From NCBI GenBank assembly GCA_020161355.1, contig JAIUOF010000002.1, positions 1 through 64,000 on the forward strand: 64,000 nucleotides of DNA, in the 5' to 3' direction. The DNA is from Bacteroidota bacterium. Its GTDB lineage: Bacteria > Bacteroidota > Bacteroidia > Cytophagales > Spirosomataceae. Under the pieces are notes generated by a model. It was not told where the DNA came from, did not search any database, and saw only the letters and a program-made list of their open reading frames with translations. The translations under genes and the position numbers were made by a program. Positions 53,605 to 61,347 of this stretch are shown piece by piece (the stretch's first letter is position 1; every line of letters begins with the position of its first letter).

Positions 53605-54138
53605 ATGAACAAAAAGTTACGATTCATAGTGGACATGGATGACGTACTGGCCGATGCCAGTCAGGCCATTATTGATATATTTAATGAGCTCAACCACACC
53701 CAAATCGAAAAAAGCTTTTTCGAAACCACTAATTTTTACGAATTCGTAAATTCGGGAAAATATCAAACTTACAGACACCGCTTGTTTGAACCCGGCTTTT
53801 TTGGAAATCTGGAGGTAATACCTGATGCACAGGAAGTTTTGAAAGAACTTTCAGAAAAACATGAAGTATTTGTGGTATCTTCAGCCACCGAATTCCCTAA
53901 TTCTCTGAAAGAAAAATTTGACTGGATGCAGCGTAATTTCCCGTTTATCAGCTGGAGGAACTTTGCACTTTGTGGCGATAAGTCCATCATTAAGGGTGAT
54001 ATCATGATTGACGATCACGAAAAAAATCTTTCGAAATTTGAAGGAAGAGCGATATTATTTGAGGCAGCACATAACCACCATTTAAAAGATTATGAAAGGG
54101 TAAAGACATGGAAAGAAATAGCTGAAAAATTCCTTTAA
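53605..54138 (+). CDS. 5'(3')-deoxyribonucleotidase
   Basis: A 177-residue HAD-fold phosphatase of the NT5C family: FIVDMDDVLADASQ (nucleophile Asp and general acid Asp), VVSSATEF and LCGDKSIIKGDIMIDDHEKN supply the other HAD motifs. It dephosphorylates deoxyribonucleotides, which fits its neighbour Maf in nucleotide cleaning. ATG 53605 is preferred to the TTG two codons earlier. It follows the CTD-like gene closely. Confidence 0.88.
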   Translation: MNKKLRFIVDMDDVLADASQAIIDIFNELNHTQIEKSFFETTNFYEFVNSGKYQTYRHRLFEPGFFGNLEVIPDAQEVLKELSEKHEVFVVSSATEFPNSLKEKFDWMQRNFPFISWRNFALCGDKSIIKGDIMIDDHEKNLSKFEGRAILFEAAHNHHLKDYERVKTWKEIAEKFL

Positions 54139-54142
54139 GAAT

Positions 54143-54766
54143 ATGAATATCAGAACCTTATACTTCCTTATTCTCATTATCGAGATTGGTTTTAGTCTGG
54201 CTGGCAACCACACCGGCATATTGGTTTTCAAACCCTTGCTTATGCCTTTACTGATAGTGGTAGCTTTTCAGTCAGGAATCAAAAGCAAGTGGGTATTTTT
54301 GGCATTGTTTTTTTCACTTTTGGGTGATGTTTTTCTGATGTTTAGTGGCAAAAATTACTTCATTTATGGTTTGGGTTCATTTTTACTAGCCCATATTTTT
54401 TACATTTTTGCATTCGGAATAAGACAAAAATTGAAAATTTTACCTTCCATATTTTTTGTCATTTATTCTGCAATTTTCTTCTTTATTATTTCCAAAAAAT
54501 TGGACGGAGGGCTTTTTGCTCCGGTGCTGGCATATTGTTTGGTTTTAACCGCTATGGGAATATTTGCCTGGCACAAGGGTATTGCCAGTCAGCAACTTTT
54601 TTTCTTCGGAATCGGGGCGATTCTTTTTATCATTTCAGATTCTTTGATCGCTTACAATAAATTTGTAAACGATATTCCCTTGAATTCGCTTTGGGTGATG
54701 AGCACCTATGGCATTGCACAATTCCTTATTTTACAAGGATTTATAAAGGCCGAATCAGATATTTGA
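54143..54766 (+). CDS. YhhN/TMEM86-family lysoplasmalogenase-like protein
   Basis: A 207-residue integral membrane protein with about seven or eight helices. FFSLLGDVFLMFS and AHIFYIFAF carry the conserved acidic and His residues of the YhhN family, and ISDSLIAYNKF the late Asp. Animal relatives hydrolyse lysoplasmalogens; the bacterial substrate is unknown. Its last 12 bases overlap the convergent marC. Confidence 0.88.
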   Translation: MNIRTLYFLILIIEIGFSLAGNHTGILVFKPLLMPLLIVVAFQSGIKSKWVFLALFFSLLGDVFLMFSGKNYFIYGLGSFLLAHIFYIFAFGIRQKLKILPSIFFVIYSAIFFFIISKKLDGGLFAPVLAYCLVLTAMGIFAWHKGIASQQLFFFGIGAILFIISDSLIAYNKFVNDIPLNSLWVMSTYGIAQFLILQGFIKAESDI

Positions 54767-55324
54767 TTTGAAAAGTTTTATAGCGATGGCCAGCAAAATC
54801 AAGCCGAAAACTTTCTGAAGCACTTCGATTGTACCTGGCTCAAGTTTTTTCTCCAGCCATGCCGAAGCCTTTAAAACGACATATATCAAAATAAGGTTAA
54901 CCAAAATACCAACAATGATATTTTCCTGCTCGTAGGCCGCTTTGAGTGAGAGCAGAGAAGTCATGGTACCGGCACCGGCAATAATGGGAAAAGCCAACGG
55001 CACCACACTACTGGCCTTGCCCTGATTATGGGTATTATGCTTAAAAATCTCCCTTCCAAGTATCATTTCAAAACCAATAATCAATAAAATAATAGCTCCC
55101 GCAAGTGCAAATGATTTGACATCCACGCCAAATAACTGGAGAATTTTGGTTCCTAAAAAAAGATACCCGAGCATCAAGCCACCTGAAATCAAAGTGATTC
55201 TTTCAGCATAAATGTGTCCTACTTTCTTCCTGAGATTTAAAATAATAGGAATAGAACCCAAAATATCAATTATTGAAAAAAGGATCAGCGTAACTGAAAA
55301 AATCTCTTTAAAATCGAATTTCAT
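54755..55324 (-). CDS. MarC-family integral membrane protein
   Basis: A 189-residue, six-helix protein: VTLILFSIIDILGSIPIILNL at the start and VVPLAFPIIAGAGTMTSLLSL, the family signature, in the middle. Once linked to multidrug resistance in E. coli, the family has no proven function. The class-V aminotransferase gene ends three bases upstream. Convergent with the YhhN-like gene. Confidence 0.9.
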   Translation of the reverse strand: MKFDFKEIFSVTLILFSIIDILGSIPIILNLRKKVGHIYAERITLISGGLMLGYLFLGTKILQLFGVDVKSFALAGAIILLIIGFEMILGREIFKHNTHNQGKASSVVPLAFPIIAGAGTMTSLLSLKAAYEQENIIVGILVNLILIYVVLKASAWLEKKLEPGTIEVLQKVFGLILLAIAIKLFKSNI

Positions 55325-55327
55325 GGT

Positions 55328-56413
55328 TTAAAAATTTAGTTTGAAAAAATCCATAAGCAATTGAAAATCAGCATCAGGAATCGCAGGAAAATTGGCAATC
55401 CTGAATGTATCCGCCTTCCATTTTCCATAACCTTTACCTACAATTATGCCAGATTGTTTGAGTATGGCAAATAAATCAGAAAGTTCTCCATCATATTTCA
55501 TGGTTAAAACGGTCGGCGACTGCACTTCAGAATTCACGATTAAATCAGAAAACTTTGGGTGTTCCAGAAAAAAATCCCGTAGCATCCTGCTTCTTTGCTC
55601 AATTTTTCCTGAAACTACAGAAATATTATCCACTTGTTCTGATATTTTTCCCAAAAGATAAATTTCCAGAATATTGGGCGTATAATGGGTTTGATTCTTT
55701 TGGAAATTCTCAGCGATATTTAAAAGGCTATTGTAATGATTATTTTCCTTTAATATATTGGCAGCATGCAATGCTTCAGGCGAAACCACCATAATACCCA
55801 AACCGGAGGGCAAACCAAGGCATTTTTGACTGGAAGCAAACCAGACATCAGCCTGTGAAATATCAAAATCATATCCTCCGAAAACTGAGGTTACATCAGT
55901 AATTAACAAAGCCTCAGGGTGCCGTTCTCTTAATTTTTTTATAGCCTCATTTCCCGAAAAAGTTCCATTGGAGGTCTCTCCTGCAACCCAGGCTATAATT
56001 TCTGAATCCTGATCAATTTTCAAGTCCGAAATCGATTCCTCAGGGAGATAAGCAATTTCAATTATTTCGAGTTTTTCATTTTCAGTTAAATTCCTGAGTT
56101 GAACTTGTGAATTACTTTTGGTGTAATTCAACCATTTATTGCCAAAATCACCATTGTAAAGAAAACTTATTTTACCATGAAATATTGACTGGACCGTAAT
56201 CTCCCAGCATTCTGTGGCAGATGATGTAAAAAACACTTTGTATTCAGCCGGAATATTGAACTTTTCCTTGAAAACTTTGATGGTTTGATGCATCATTTCC
56301 ATGAAATCAGCCGAGCGGTGATTTTTCTCCAATATGCCACTATTAAAAGCCTCCAGCATATACTGCCCGACTTCAGGATAGATTTTGGATGGTCCCGGAT
56401 AGAAGTTTAGCAT
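55328..56413 (-). CDS. Class-V PLP aminotransferase (SerC-like)
   Basis: A 361-residue fold-type I aminotransferase. LNFYPGPSKIYPEV starts it as in phosphoserine aminotransferases; FFTSSATECWEITVQS is the cofactor-phosphate region, LITDVTSVFGGYDFD holds the PLP-ring Asp and WFASSQKCLGLPSGLG the Schiff-base Lys. Whether it makes phosphoserine or uses another amino donor is not certain. ATG 56413 is chosen because the in-frame ATG at 56461 lies inside the terminator of the upstream operon. Confidence 0.85.
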   Translation of the reverse strand: MLNFYPGPSKIYPEVGQYMLEAFNSGILEKNHRSADFMEMMHQTIKVFKEKFNIPAEYKVFFTSSATECWEITVQSIFHGKISFLYNGDFGNKWLNYTKSNSQVQLRNLTENEKLEIIEIAYLPEESISDLKIDQDSEIIAWVAGETSNGTFSGNEAIKKLRERHPEALLITDVTSVFGGYDFDISQADVWFASSQKCLGLPSGLGIMVVSPEALHAANILKENNHYNSLLNIAENFQKNQTHYTPNILEIYLLGKISEQVDNISVVSGKIEQRSRMLRDFFLEHPKFSDLIVNSEVQSPTVLTMKYDGELSDLFAILKQSGIIVGKGYGKWKADTFRIANFPAIPDADFQLLMDFFKLNF

Positions 56414-56429
56414 CAGGTGTTTTTTCTGC

Positions 56430-56460
56430 AAAAATAAAAAAAGGGAGCTACTAGCTCCCA
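56430..56460 (-). terminator. Terminator of the nuclease/T9SS/RiPP-like operon
   Basis: GGGAGC (56443-56448) and GCTCCC (56454-56459), extendable by two pairs, form a tight hairpin followed on the minus strand by TTTTTTTATTTTT. It ends the operon 24 bases after the small precursor-like ORF and rules out the upstream start of the aminotransferase. Confidence 0.8.
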
Positions 56461-56482
56461 TATTCTTAATTTTATTTAAATC

Positions 56483-56608
56483 TTAAGGAGTATATTTATT
56501 GGATCCAAAGTCCGCCTGAGAGCCTGTCTTCAGAGTCAGATCTTTCACTTTTCCGATTTTAACTAAACCTGGTTTATTATATATTTTTTTGTTCGTTAAG
56601 TTTTTCAT
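56483..56608 (-). CDS. Candidate RiPP (lasso-like) precursor peptide, 41 residues
   Basis: A small ORF beginning MKNLTNKKIYNKPGLVKIG. Tyr10, Pro13, Leu15, Gly19 and Thr25 fit the lasso leader motif YxxPxLxxxGxxxxxT exactly; this motif is bound by the RiPP recognition element of the lasso B1 protein. If Thr25 is the penultimate leader residue, as is usual, the core is KTGSQADFGSNKYTP with Asp at position 7, a permitted macrolactam acceptor; Lys as first core residue is unusual. It starts 11 bases after the T9SS protein's stop and precedes a terminator. No B or C maturation gene is in the window. Confidence 0.6.
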   Translation of the reverse strand: MKNLTNKKIYNKPGLVKIGKVKDLTLKTGSQADFGSNKYTP

Positions 56609-56619
56609 TTTATCAGGGG

Positions 56620-57738
56620 TTAAAGGTTTTTGATGATTCTTGAGGTAAGTATTTGATTATTTTTCAAATTCAGTTGCAAAATAAGTTCCCGGGATTTAAA
56701 AGCCGAAATATCTAATCCTGAGTCAGTTGGAAGCACTTCTCCTAAAAACTCGCCATTGATTTTATGTACCGTAACCGACCTAATATCTTCTGATTTGATA
56801 TTTTCAAAGTTCACGATATCCTGGGTTGGATTGGGATAAAAAACAGCCTTTGCTGTACCGTCAAATTTTACACTTATAATTTTAGAATAATCTTCGGTTC
56901 CATCTTTATCCACCATTTTTAAGCGATAGTAATTGTTCCCGGTAAAAGGTTTTTCATCCACAAAACTGTATTCCGACTTCTCAGCATCAAAACCAGTACT
57001 TTCAATTCTCCCAATGCTTTCAAAACCTTTTGCATCCTTGCTTTTTTGCACCATAAAATGCGAGAAATTTGTCTCTGAGGTGGTGGACCAGGATAGGTGA
57101 GGTAAAGCTCCCTTTTTGTTTACCGAAAATGATATTAAGTTCAAGGGCAAAGGTGAGCCATTGTAATCAACAATAAAATCATCAATTCTAAAATTTGGAG
57201 AACTTCCTGAACAAGTACTTGCTAAGGTTGTTGTAAACTGGGTTCTAAAACTTACATTGCTTTGATTATCAGCAGCTGAAACATCAAATACACTATACAA
57301 CCAACTTCCATTTGACGAAGAAAAAATATTAGTTGAAAGATTTGTCCAATTTACTCCTCCATCAATACTAAAATCCAAACTAACATTTCCACTGAAGGAG
57401 GTAGATGATCTTCTACCGGCCAACCCTAAAACAACTCCAGTTTTCCCAGTCATATTTATTCCTGAAAAAACTGTTGTCAATGTTTGACCAGCAGGTCCGC
57501 AATCTCTGACTCTTAAATTATTTCCCCCTGAAGCAAGCCCACCATTTGGAATTCTGTTAACTACAGTATAAGAACTTGATGATACAGCCTCCACGGCAAA
57601 TCTTGAATCTGAAGTAGAAGAATAATTAATATTATCTGATTGATTTGGTGAAATCTGAGTATCAAAAGTTAATGTAAATTGCTGGCCGACTGACACCATG
57701 TAAGATAATAACAAAAAAAATAATAAAATTCTCTTCAT
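56620..57738 (-). CDS. T9SS-sorted secreted protein
   Basis: A 372-residue protein with a signal peptide (residues 1-18, ending SVGQ), a jelly-roll-like Ser/Thr/Asn-rich domain with FRIDDFIVDYNG near residue 190, a linker typical of T9SS cargo (PLPLNLISFSVNKKG) and a type A C-terminal sorting domain: AVFYPNPTQDIVNFEN, then ILTSRIIKNL. The mature function is unknown; the strand-rich domain could bind carbohydrate. It starts 27 bases after the nuclease gene and is probably exported with it. Confidence 0.88.
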   Translation of the reverse strand: MKRILLFFLLLSYMVSVGQQFTLTFDTQISPNQSDNINYSSTSDSRFAVEAVSSSSYTVVNRIPNGGLASGGNNLRVRDCGPAGQTLTTVFSGINMTGKTGVVLGLAGRRSSTSFSGNVSLDFSIDGGVNWTNLSTNIFSSSNGSWLYSVFDVSAADNQSNVSFRTQFTTTLASTCSGSSPNFRIDDFIVDYNGSPLPLNLISFSVNKKGALPHLSWSTTSETNFSHFMVQKSKDAKGFESIGRIESTGFDAEKSEYSFVDEKPFTGNNYYRLKMVDKDGTEDYSKIISVKFDGTAKAVFYPNPTQDIVNFENIKSEDIRSVTVHKINGEFLGEVLPTDSGLDISAFKSRELILQLNLKNNQILTSRIIKNL

Positions 57739-57765
57739 AATTTATAAATATTTGGGTTATAGATT

Positions 57766-60657
57766 TCAATTACATCCACCATACTGGGCTTTAAAAACAA
57801 CACCTCTATCAGCCACAAACCCAGGTTTGAGTTCGATGCTCGGTGCAAAATATTGGATATTAGACGAATTAGTTATGACATTAGTCACAACAATTTTACC
57901 ATTGTCTAAATTTGCGAAAACATCACCAGTTTGATTTATATAATCATCAGTTGGGCTAGTTAAAGAAACCAAATTGGCACAAGGCTTTAACACTTCTCTT
58001 ACATATTCAAACTGTGAAATTGTGGCATAGTGATCCGAGGTAGTAGAACTATAATTTGCTATTATTGGTCTGTAACTCGTTACTGAATTTGGAACATATT
58101 TAAATCCCGACCGTTTATTTGTAAATTCATCAGATAATACTTGATGATCTATATAATCAGAAAAAGTACCGGTACTGGCACATCCAATTGCACTAAAAAC
58201 ATCGGTAATCGGAAACCAAAAAGGATTAGGCCTAAGACTATTTAAGAGTGTATCAGAAGGATTTTGATGTAAAAACGGGGCGTATGTACTCGCATGTCCT
58301 CCCACGTAGATTGATTGGTCTAAATCATCATTAAAATCTCCCAAAATCATTGTTTTACGATTTGGATATTGAGCCTGGAGCGTATCATATAATACTTTCA
58401 CGTCAAACTTCCTTCTTTCATAATCTTCAGCAACAGAGCCCGATTTTGCATGTAAACCCACAAACAATATCGTATCTTTTTTTCCTTCAATATTGACCGC
58501 AGCCATAAATTGAAATGGTAATCTTCCAGAACCCCAAAATTGTGATTTCTTACCTGTTGGAGGGTAAGATACCAATGCCATGGAATCTAGCATAGGTCTG
58601 GAAAATATTTTACTTATTACTTCCTTTTTGTAAATCACGCATACTCTTTGACCAAAAGGATCGGGAGTATCGATATAAGAATAAGAATAAGCCGAGGAAC
58701 ATTCGCCGGTATAAGTATTTTCACCATGGGCGGTATTTAAGCCTTCAATCAATTTGCCGAAAGACGTAGTATTGTCTTCAGGATCAGAAGCATTGTAACT
58801 ACATATTTCCTGCAACATATATACATCGGCATGAGCTGAGTTTAAAATAGTAATGCAATTATTTAGTTGTAACGTTTCATCCGTTGGCCCAAAACCTGTA
58901 TTGCCCAACCATTCCAAATTCCAATTGAAAACATCAAGCTTATCTGAGCCCTCGGTATAACTACTTACACCACAACCCCCGCTTGGCAAACATGGAACTG
59001 TGCTTTCCTGAAAATCACTTAAATATCTTGGAAAAATTTGTGTTTTATTGGCACTTCCTGTTGCATTTACAAATCTTCCAATCACTCCTACAATATCCTG
59101 TGTAATGTTTGGAATACCTGCCCCAATGATTGAAACCGCCCCGGCATCGATTCTTATCTCAGAAAAACCCTGAGCATTACAGGCACTTAAATTGTAGTTG
59201 GTTCCAGATAAAAATGTACCGTAGTTTAAAATATTTATACTTTTTATTTTAACTAATTTCCCTTCATTAATATTCAAAAACGCAATCAAAGAGGTATCAG
59301 CAGGTGGATGGTTTGAATTAAATTCAAGTGGAGAATCCACAACTCCTCCGGCAATTTTATCAAAACAAGTTGTGGAAACGATTTCTGCTTCGCCGTTAAA
59401 CCGGGTAGGAATTCCAGTTAAACTTACCCAATCACCTAATTTTAATGAATTGGTTGATACTATATTCGATTGAAATATTGCAATTCCACCCGTTGAATCT
59501 TGTAAATAGAATTTATTTGAACCAAAAACACCTGTAACTTTCCCTTTAATTGTGTATGGAATTAGACCCGTATAACTTGATTGGATTGGGATTGTCCGCC
59601 TTACAGAATCAATACCAATAGGTGTTCCGCAAGCTAATCCATCAGAAACCCTGCCGTCTAATTTAATATTCAGATTAGGAGCTCCGCCCCCATTGTGAAC
59701 GATATTAAAACCAGTACCACCATATACTCCAACGGATAAGTTTGATTTTAATCGGGTAAAAATTGTTGTTTGAGGCAAAAAATTATCAACATAAGCCAAA
59801 GTGAGGGTATCTCCAAAACCTGTGCTCTCATTTAAAGATATTTCAAAATTTGTTGGTGCCTTTAGCCCTATATTTCCAGTTGCAGGTGTTAAATTAATAC
59901 CCGTCAATGCATAATTATTTGAAATCGAAGGGCCATTATTAACCAAATAATTGATATCAGAAATAGTTTTTTTGGTAGTGAGTAATGTTGGAGAAGTATT
60001 ATCTTCACCGATGAGTTTTAAATCATCTATAAGCCAAAGTTCTCCTGTTGAATTGTTTTTTAGTGAAATTCTAAAATACAAATTAGGAACTGAAGGCAAA
60101 TCGGTTAATATAACTGAAGCATGACCATTTGAAATTAAACCACCTCCTGATGCGGTAAATGACCCAAAATTTCCAACTCCGCTATAATACCTGGAAGCTA
60201 CTCCCGTGGCATCAAATTTCCAGCACGCATTATTGGACGAAGCATGTCCTTTTACCTCAATTTCTTTGAAAAAGTTAATACCATCTACACTACACAAAAC
60301 TTCAAAAACATCTGATGATTCGATACCATTTGAAGACGTCGTGGAATAAGACGCCAATTTGAGGTTAAATTCTATATTCTTAAGATACAAAGTATTTACC
60401 GGATTTAAATCAAAAATTACAGTGCCATTGTTAACTCCGAAACTTTGTAATCCTGAATTAAAAAGATTAGCAGAGGCTGGTCTTCCGGAAGAAGAATTTT
60501 GACCACTTTGAATGCTCCCGCCCGTTCCGGAAACTGTATAATTCCATGCCGGACTTGCAGGCGAAGCTTCAAAATCCTGTTGTAAAATAATTGTTTGGGA
60601 ATACGAATAATAAGAAGAGAGTACTAAACCCATCAGGGTAAGTAAAGTTTTTTTCAT
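57766..60657 (-). CDS. Large secreted endonuclease/exonuclease/phosphatase-family protein
   Basis: A 963-residue exported protein (signal residues 1-20). An N-terminal jelly-roll-like region and an OB-like domain (about 350-545, IKGKVTGVFGSNKFYLQD) precede an EEP nuclease domain: NWNLEWLGNTG, the catalytic Glu in VYMLQEICS, FVGLHAKSGS, ILGDFNDD and STTSDHYATIS. The C-terminus (IQYFAPSIELKPGF, ending KAQYGGCN) looks like the small coathanger-type domain of T9SS cargo. It is probably an extracellular DNase or phosphodiesterase used for nutrient or biofilm DNA. It leads the operon. Confidence 0.88.
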   Translation of the reverse strand: MKKTLLTLMGLVLSSYYSYSQTIILQQDFEASPASPAWNYTVSGTGGSIQSGQNSSSGRPASANLFNSGLQSFGVNNGTVIFDLNPVNTLYLKNIEFNLKLASYSTTSSNGIESSDVFEVLCSVDGINFFKEIEVKGHASSNNACWKFDATGVASRYYSGVGNFGSFTASGGGLISNGHASVILTDLPSVPNLYFRISLKNNSTGELWLIDDLKLIGEDNTSPTLLTTKKTISDINYLVNNGPSISNNYALTGINLTPATGNIGLKAPTNFEISLNESTGFGDTLTLAYVDNFLPQTTIFTRLKSNLSVGVYGGTGFNIVHNGGGAPNLNIKLDGRVSDGLACGTPIGIDSVRRTIPIQSSYTGLIPYTIKGKVTGVFGSNKFYLQDSTGGIAIFQSNIVSTNSLKLGDWVSLTGIPTRFNGEAEIVSTTCFDKIAGGVVDSPLEFNSNHPPADTSLIAFLNINEGKLVKIKSINILNYGTFLSGTNYNLSACNAQGFSEIRIDAGAVSIIGAGIPNITQDIVGVIGRFVNATGSANKTQIFPRYLSDFQESTVPCLPSGGCGVSSYTEGSDKLDVFNWNLEWLGNTGFGPTDETLQLNNCITILNSAHADVYMLQEICSYNASDPEDNTTSFGKLIEGLNTAHGENTYTGECSSAYSYSYIDTPDPFGQRVCVIYKKEVISKIFSRPMLDSMALVSYPPTGKKSQFWGSGRLPFQFMAAVNIEGKKDTILFVGLHAKSGSVAEDYERRKFDVKVLYDTLQAQYPNRKTMILGDFNDDLDQSIYVGGHASTYAPFLHQNPSDTLLNSLRPNPFWFPITDVFSAIGCASTGTFSDYIDHQVLSDEFTNKRSGFKYVPNSVTSYRPIIANYSSTTSDHYATISQFEYVREVLKPCANLVSLTSPTDDYINQTGDVFANLDNGKIVVTNVITNSSNIQYFAPSIELKPGFVADRGVVFKAQYGGCN

Positions 60658-60697
60658 TAATGAAGTAGTATATTTTCTTAATAATAGTTAAGTTATA

Positions 60698-60762
60698 CAA
60701 ACATATACAAAAAGATGTTAAAACCAACCTTTTTTCATATTAAAAATATGTGAAGTTTTAAC
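60698..60762 (-). promoter_or_regulatory. Promoter and nested inverted repeat of the nuclease operon
   Basis: On the minus strand, GTTG (60728-60725), a 19-base spacer and TATGTTTG (60705-60698) form a good Bacteroidota promoter, 41 bases before the start codon. GTTAAAAC (60717-60724) and GTTTTAAC (60755-60762) are perfect inverted repeats that enclose another, CATATT and AATATG (60736-60741, 60745-60750). The outer repeat overlaps the upstream promoter element, so it is a likely operator. Confidence 0.5.
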
Positions 60763-60857
60763 TGTTGAATATTTTCTGTAAAAAATAAAATTAAACTAAT
60801 ACCCTCACTTCCAATAGCATGTTTATATGGACTTCAGCAATGATATTGCCCGGGAAA

Positions 60858-61157
60858 TCAATATTGACCAAGAGGGATCCTGAACCTTGGTTTTTCGATG
60901 GCTTCGGGTTTAAACTGCCCAAACCAATGATTAATTTCATCAAAAACCTGCAAATTGATGGCATAAATTACAAACTGACCTTTCTTCTTTGAACTTACCA
61001 GATCAGCCTGTCTCAATAAATCTAAATGATGAGAAATGCTCGGCTTTGACATATTAAAACGCTCTGAAATTTCCCCTGCAGACATTTCCCCCAATCTCAA
61101 TATCTCAAGAATCTCACGACGCGTGGAATCATTTAAGGCTTTAAAATATTTATCCAT
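60858..61157 (-). CDS. ArsR/SdpR-family transcriptional regulator
   Basis: A 99-residue winged-helix protein: FKALNDSTRREILEILRLGEMSAGEI and MSKPSISHHLDLLRQADLVSSKKKG match the SdpR autorepressor branch of ArsR proteins. No metal-site cysteines are visible, as expected for SdpR. SdpR is normally followed by the immunity/sensor protein SdpI; none is present. It lies between thrA (divergent) and the nuclease operon (same strand, 200 bases on) and may regulate the latter. Confidence 0.87.
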   Translation of the reverse strand: MDKYFKALNDSTRREILEILRLGEMSAGEISERFNMSKPSISHHLDLLRQADLVSSKKKGQFVIYAINLQVFDEINHWFGQFKPEAIEKPRFRIPLGQY

Positions 61158-61277
61158 AAATAAAATTTTTGATTTGTTTATTTCTACAAATAACTAAATA
61201 CTTTTTGAAAAATAAAAAAAATAACACTTTTTTTTACGCCAAACACTCAAATTGCCATTTCGGGCTTAATAAATTGG

Positions 61278-61347
61278 TATATTTGTGTTTTAGAATCCTG
61301 CCTAGACCGGGATTCAAAATCAGAATTAATCAATATAACGTTTTTAC
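61278..61347 (+). promoter_or_regulatory. Candidate -7 box and leader hairpin of the threonine operon
   Basis: TATATTTG (61278-61285) fits the Bacteroidota -7 box, although the nearest TTG-like partner is 23 bases upstream. The implied leader of about 57 bases starts with a GAATCC (61293-61298)/GGATTC (61310-61315) hairpin. No Thr/Ile-rich leader peptide is present, so an E. coli-type attenuator is unlikely. Confidence 0.35.

Noticed and set aside
56414..56461. Upstream ATG at 56461 as aminotransferase start
   Set aside because: It lies within a clear terminator hairpin and T-run of the preceding operon, and the added residues are not conserved in the family.
61286..61347. E. coli-type thr leader-peptide attenuator
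   Set aside because: No short ORF rich in Thr and Ile codons precedes thrA, and only one small hairpin without a T-run is present.
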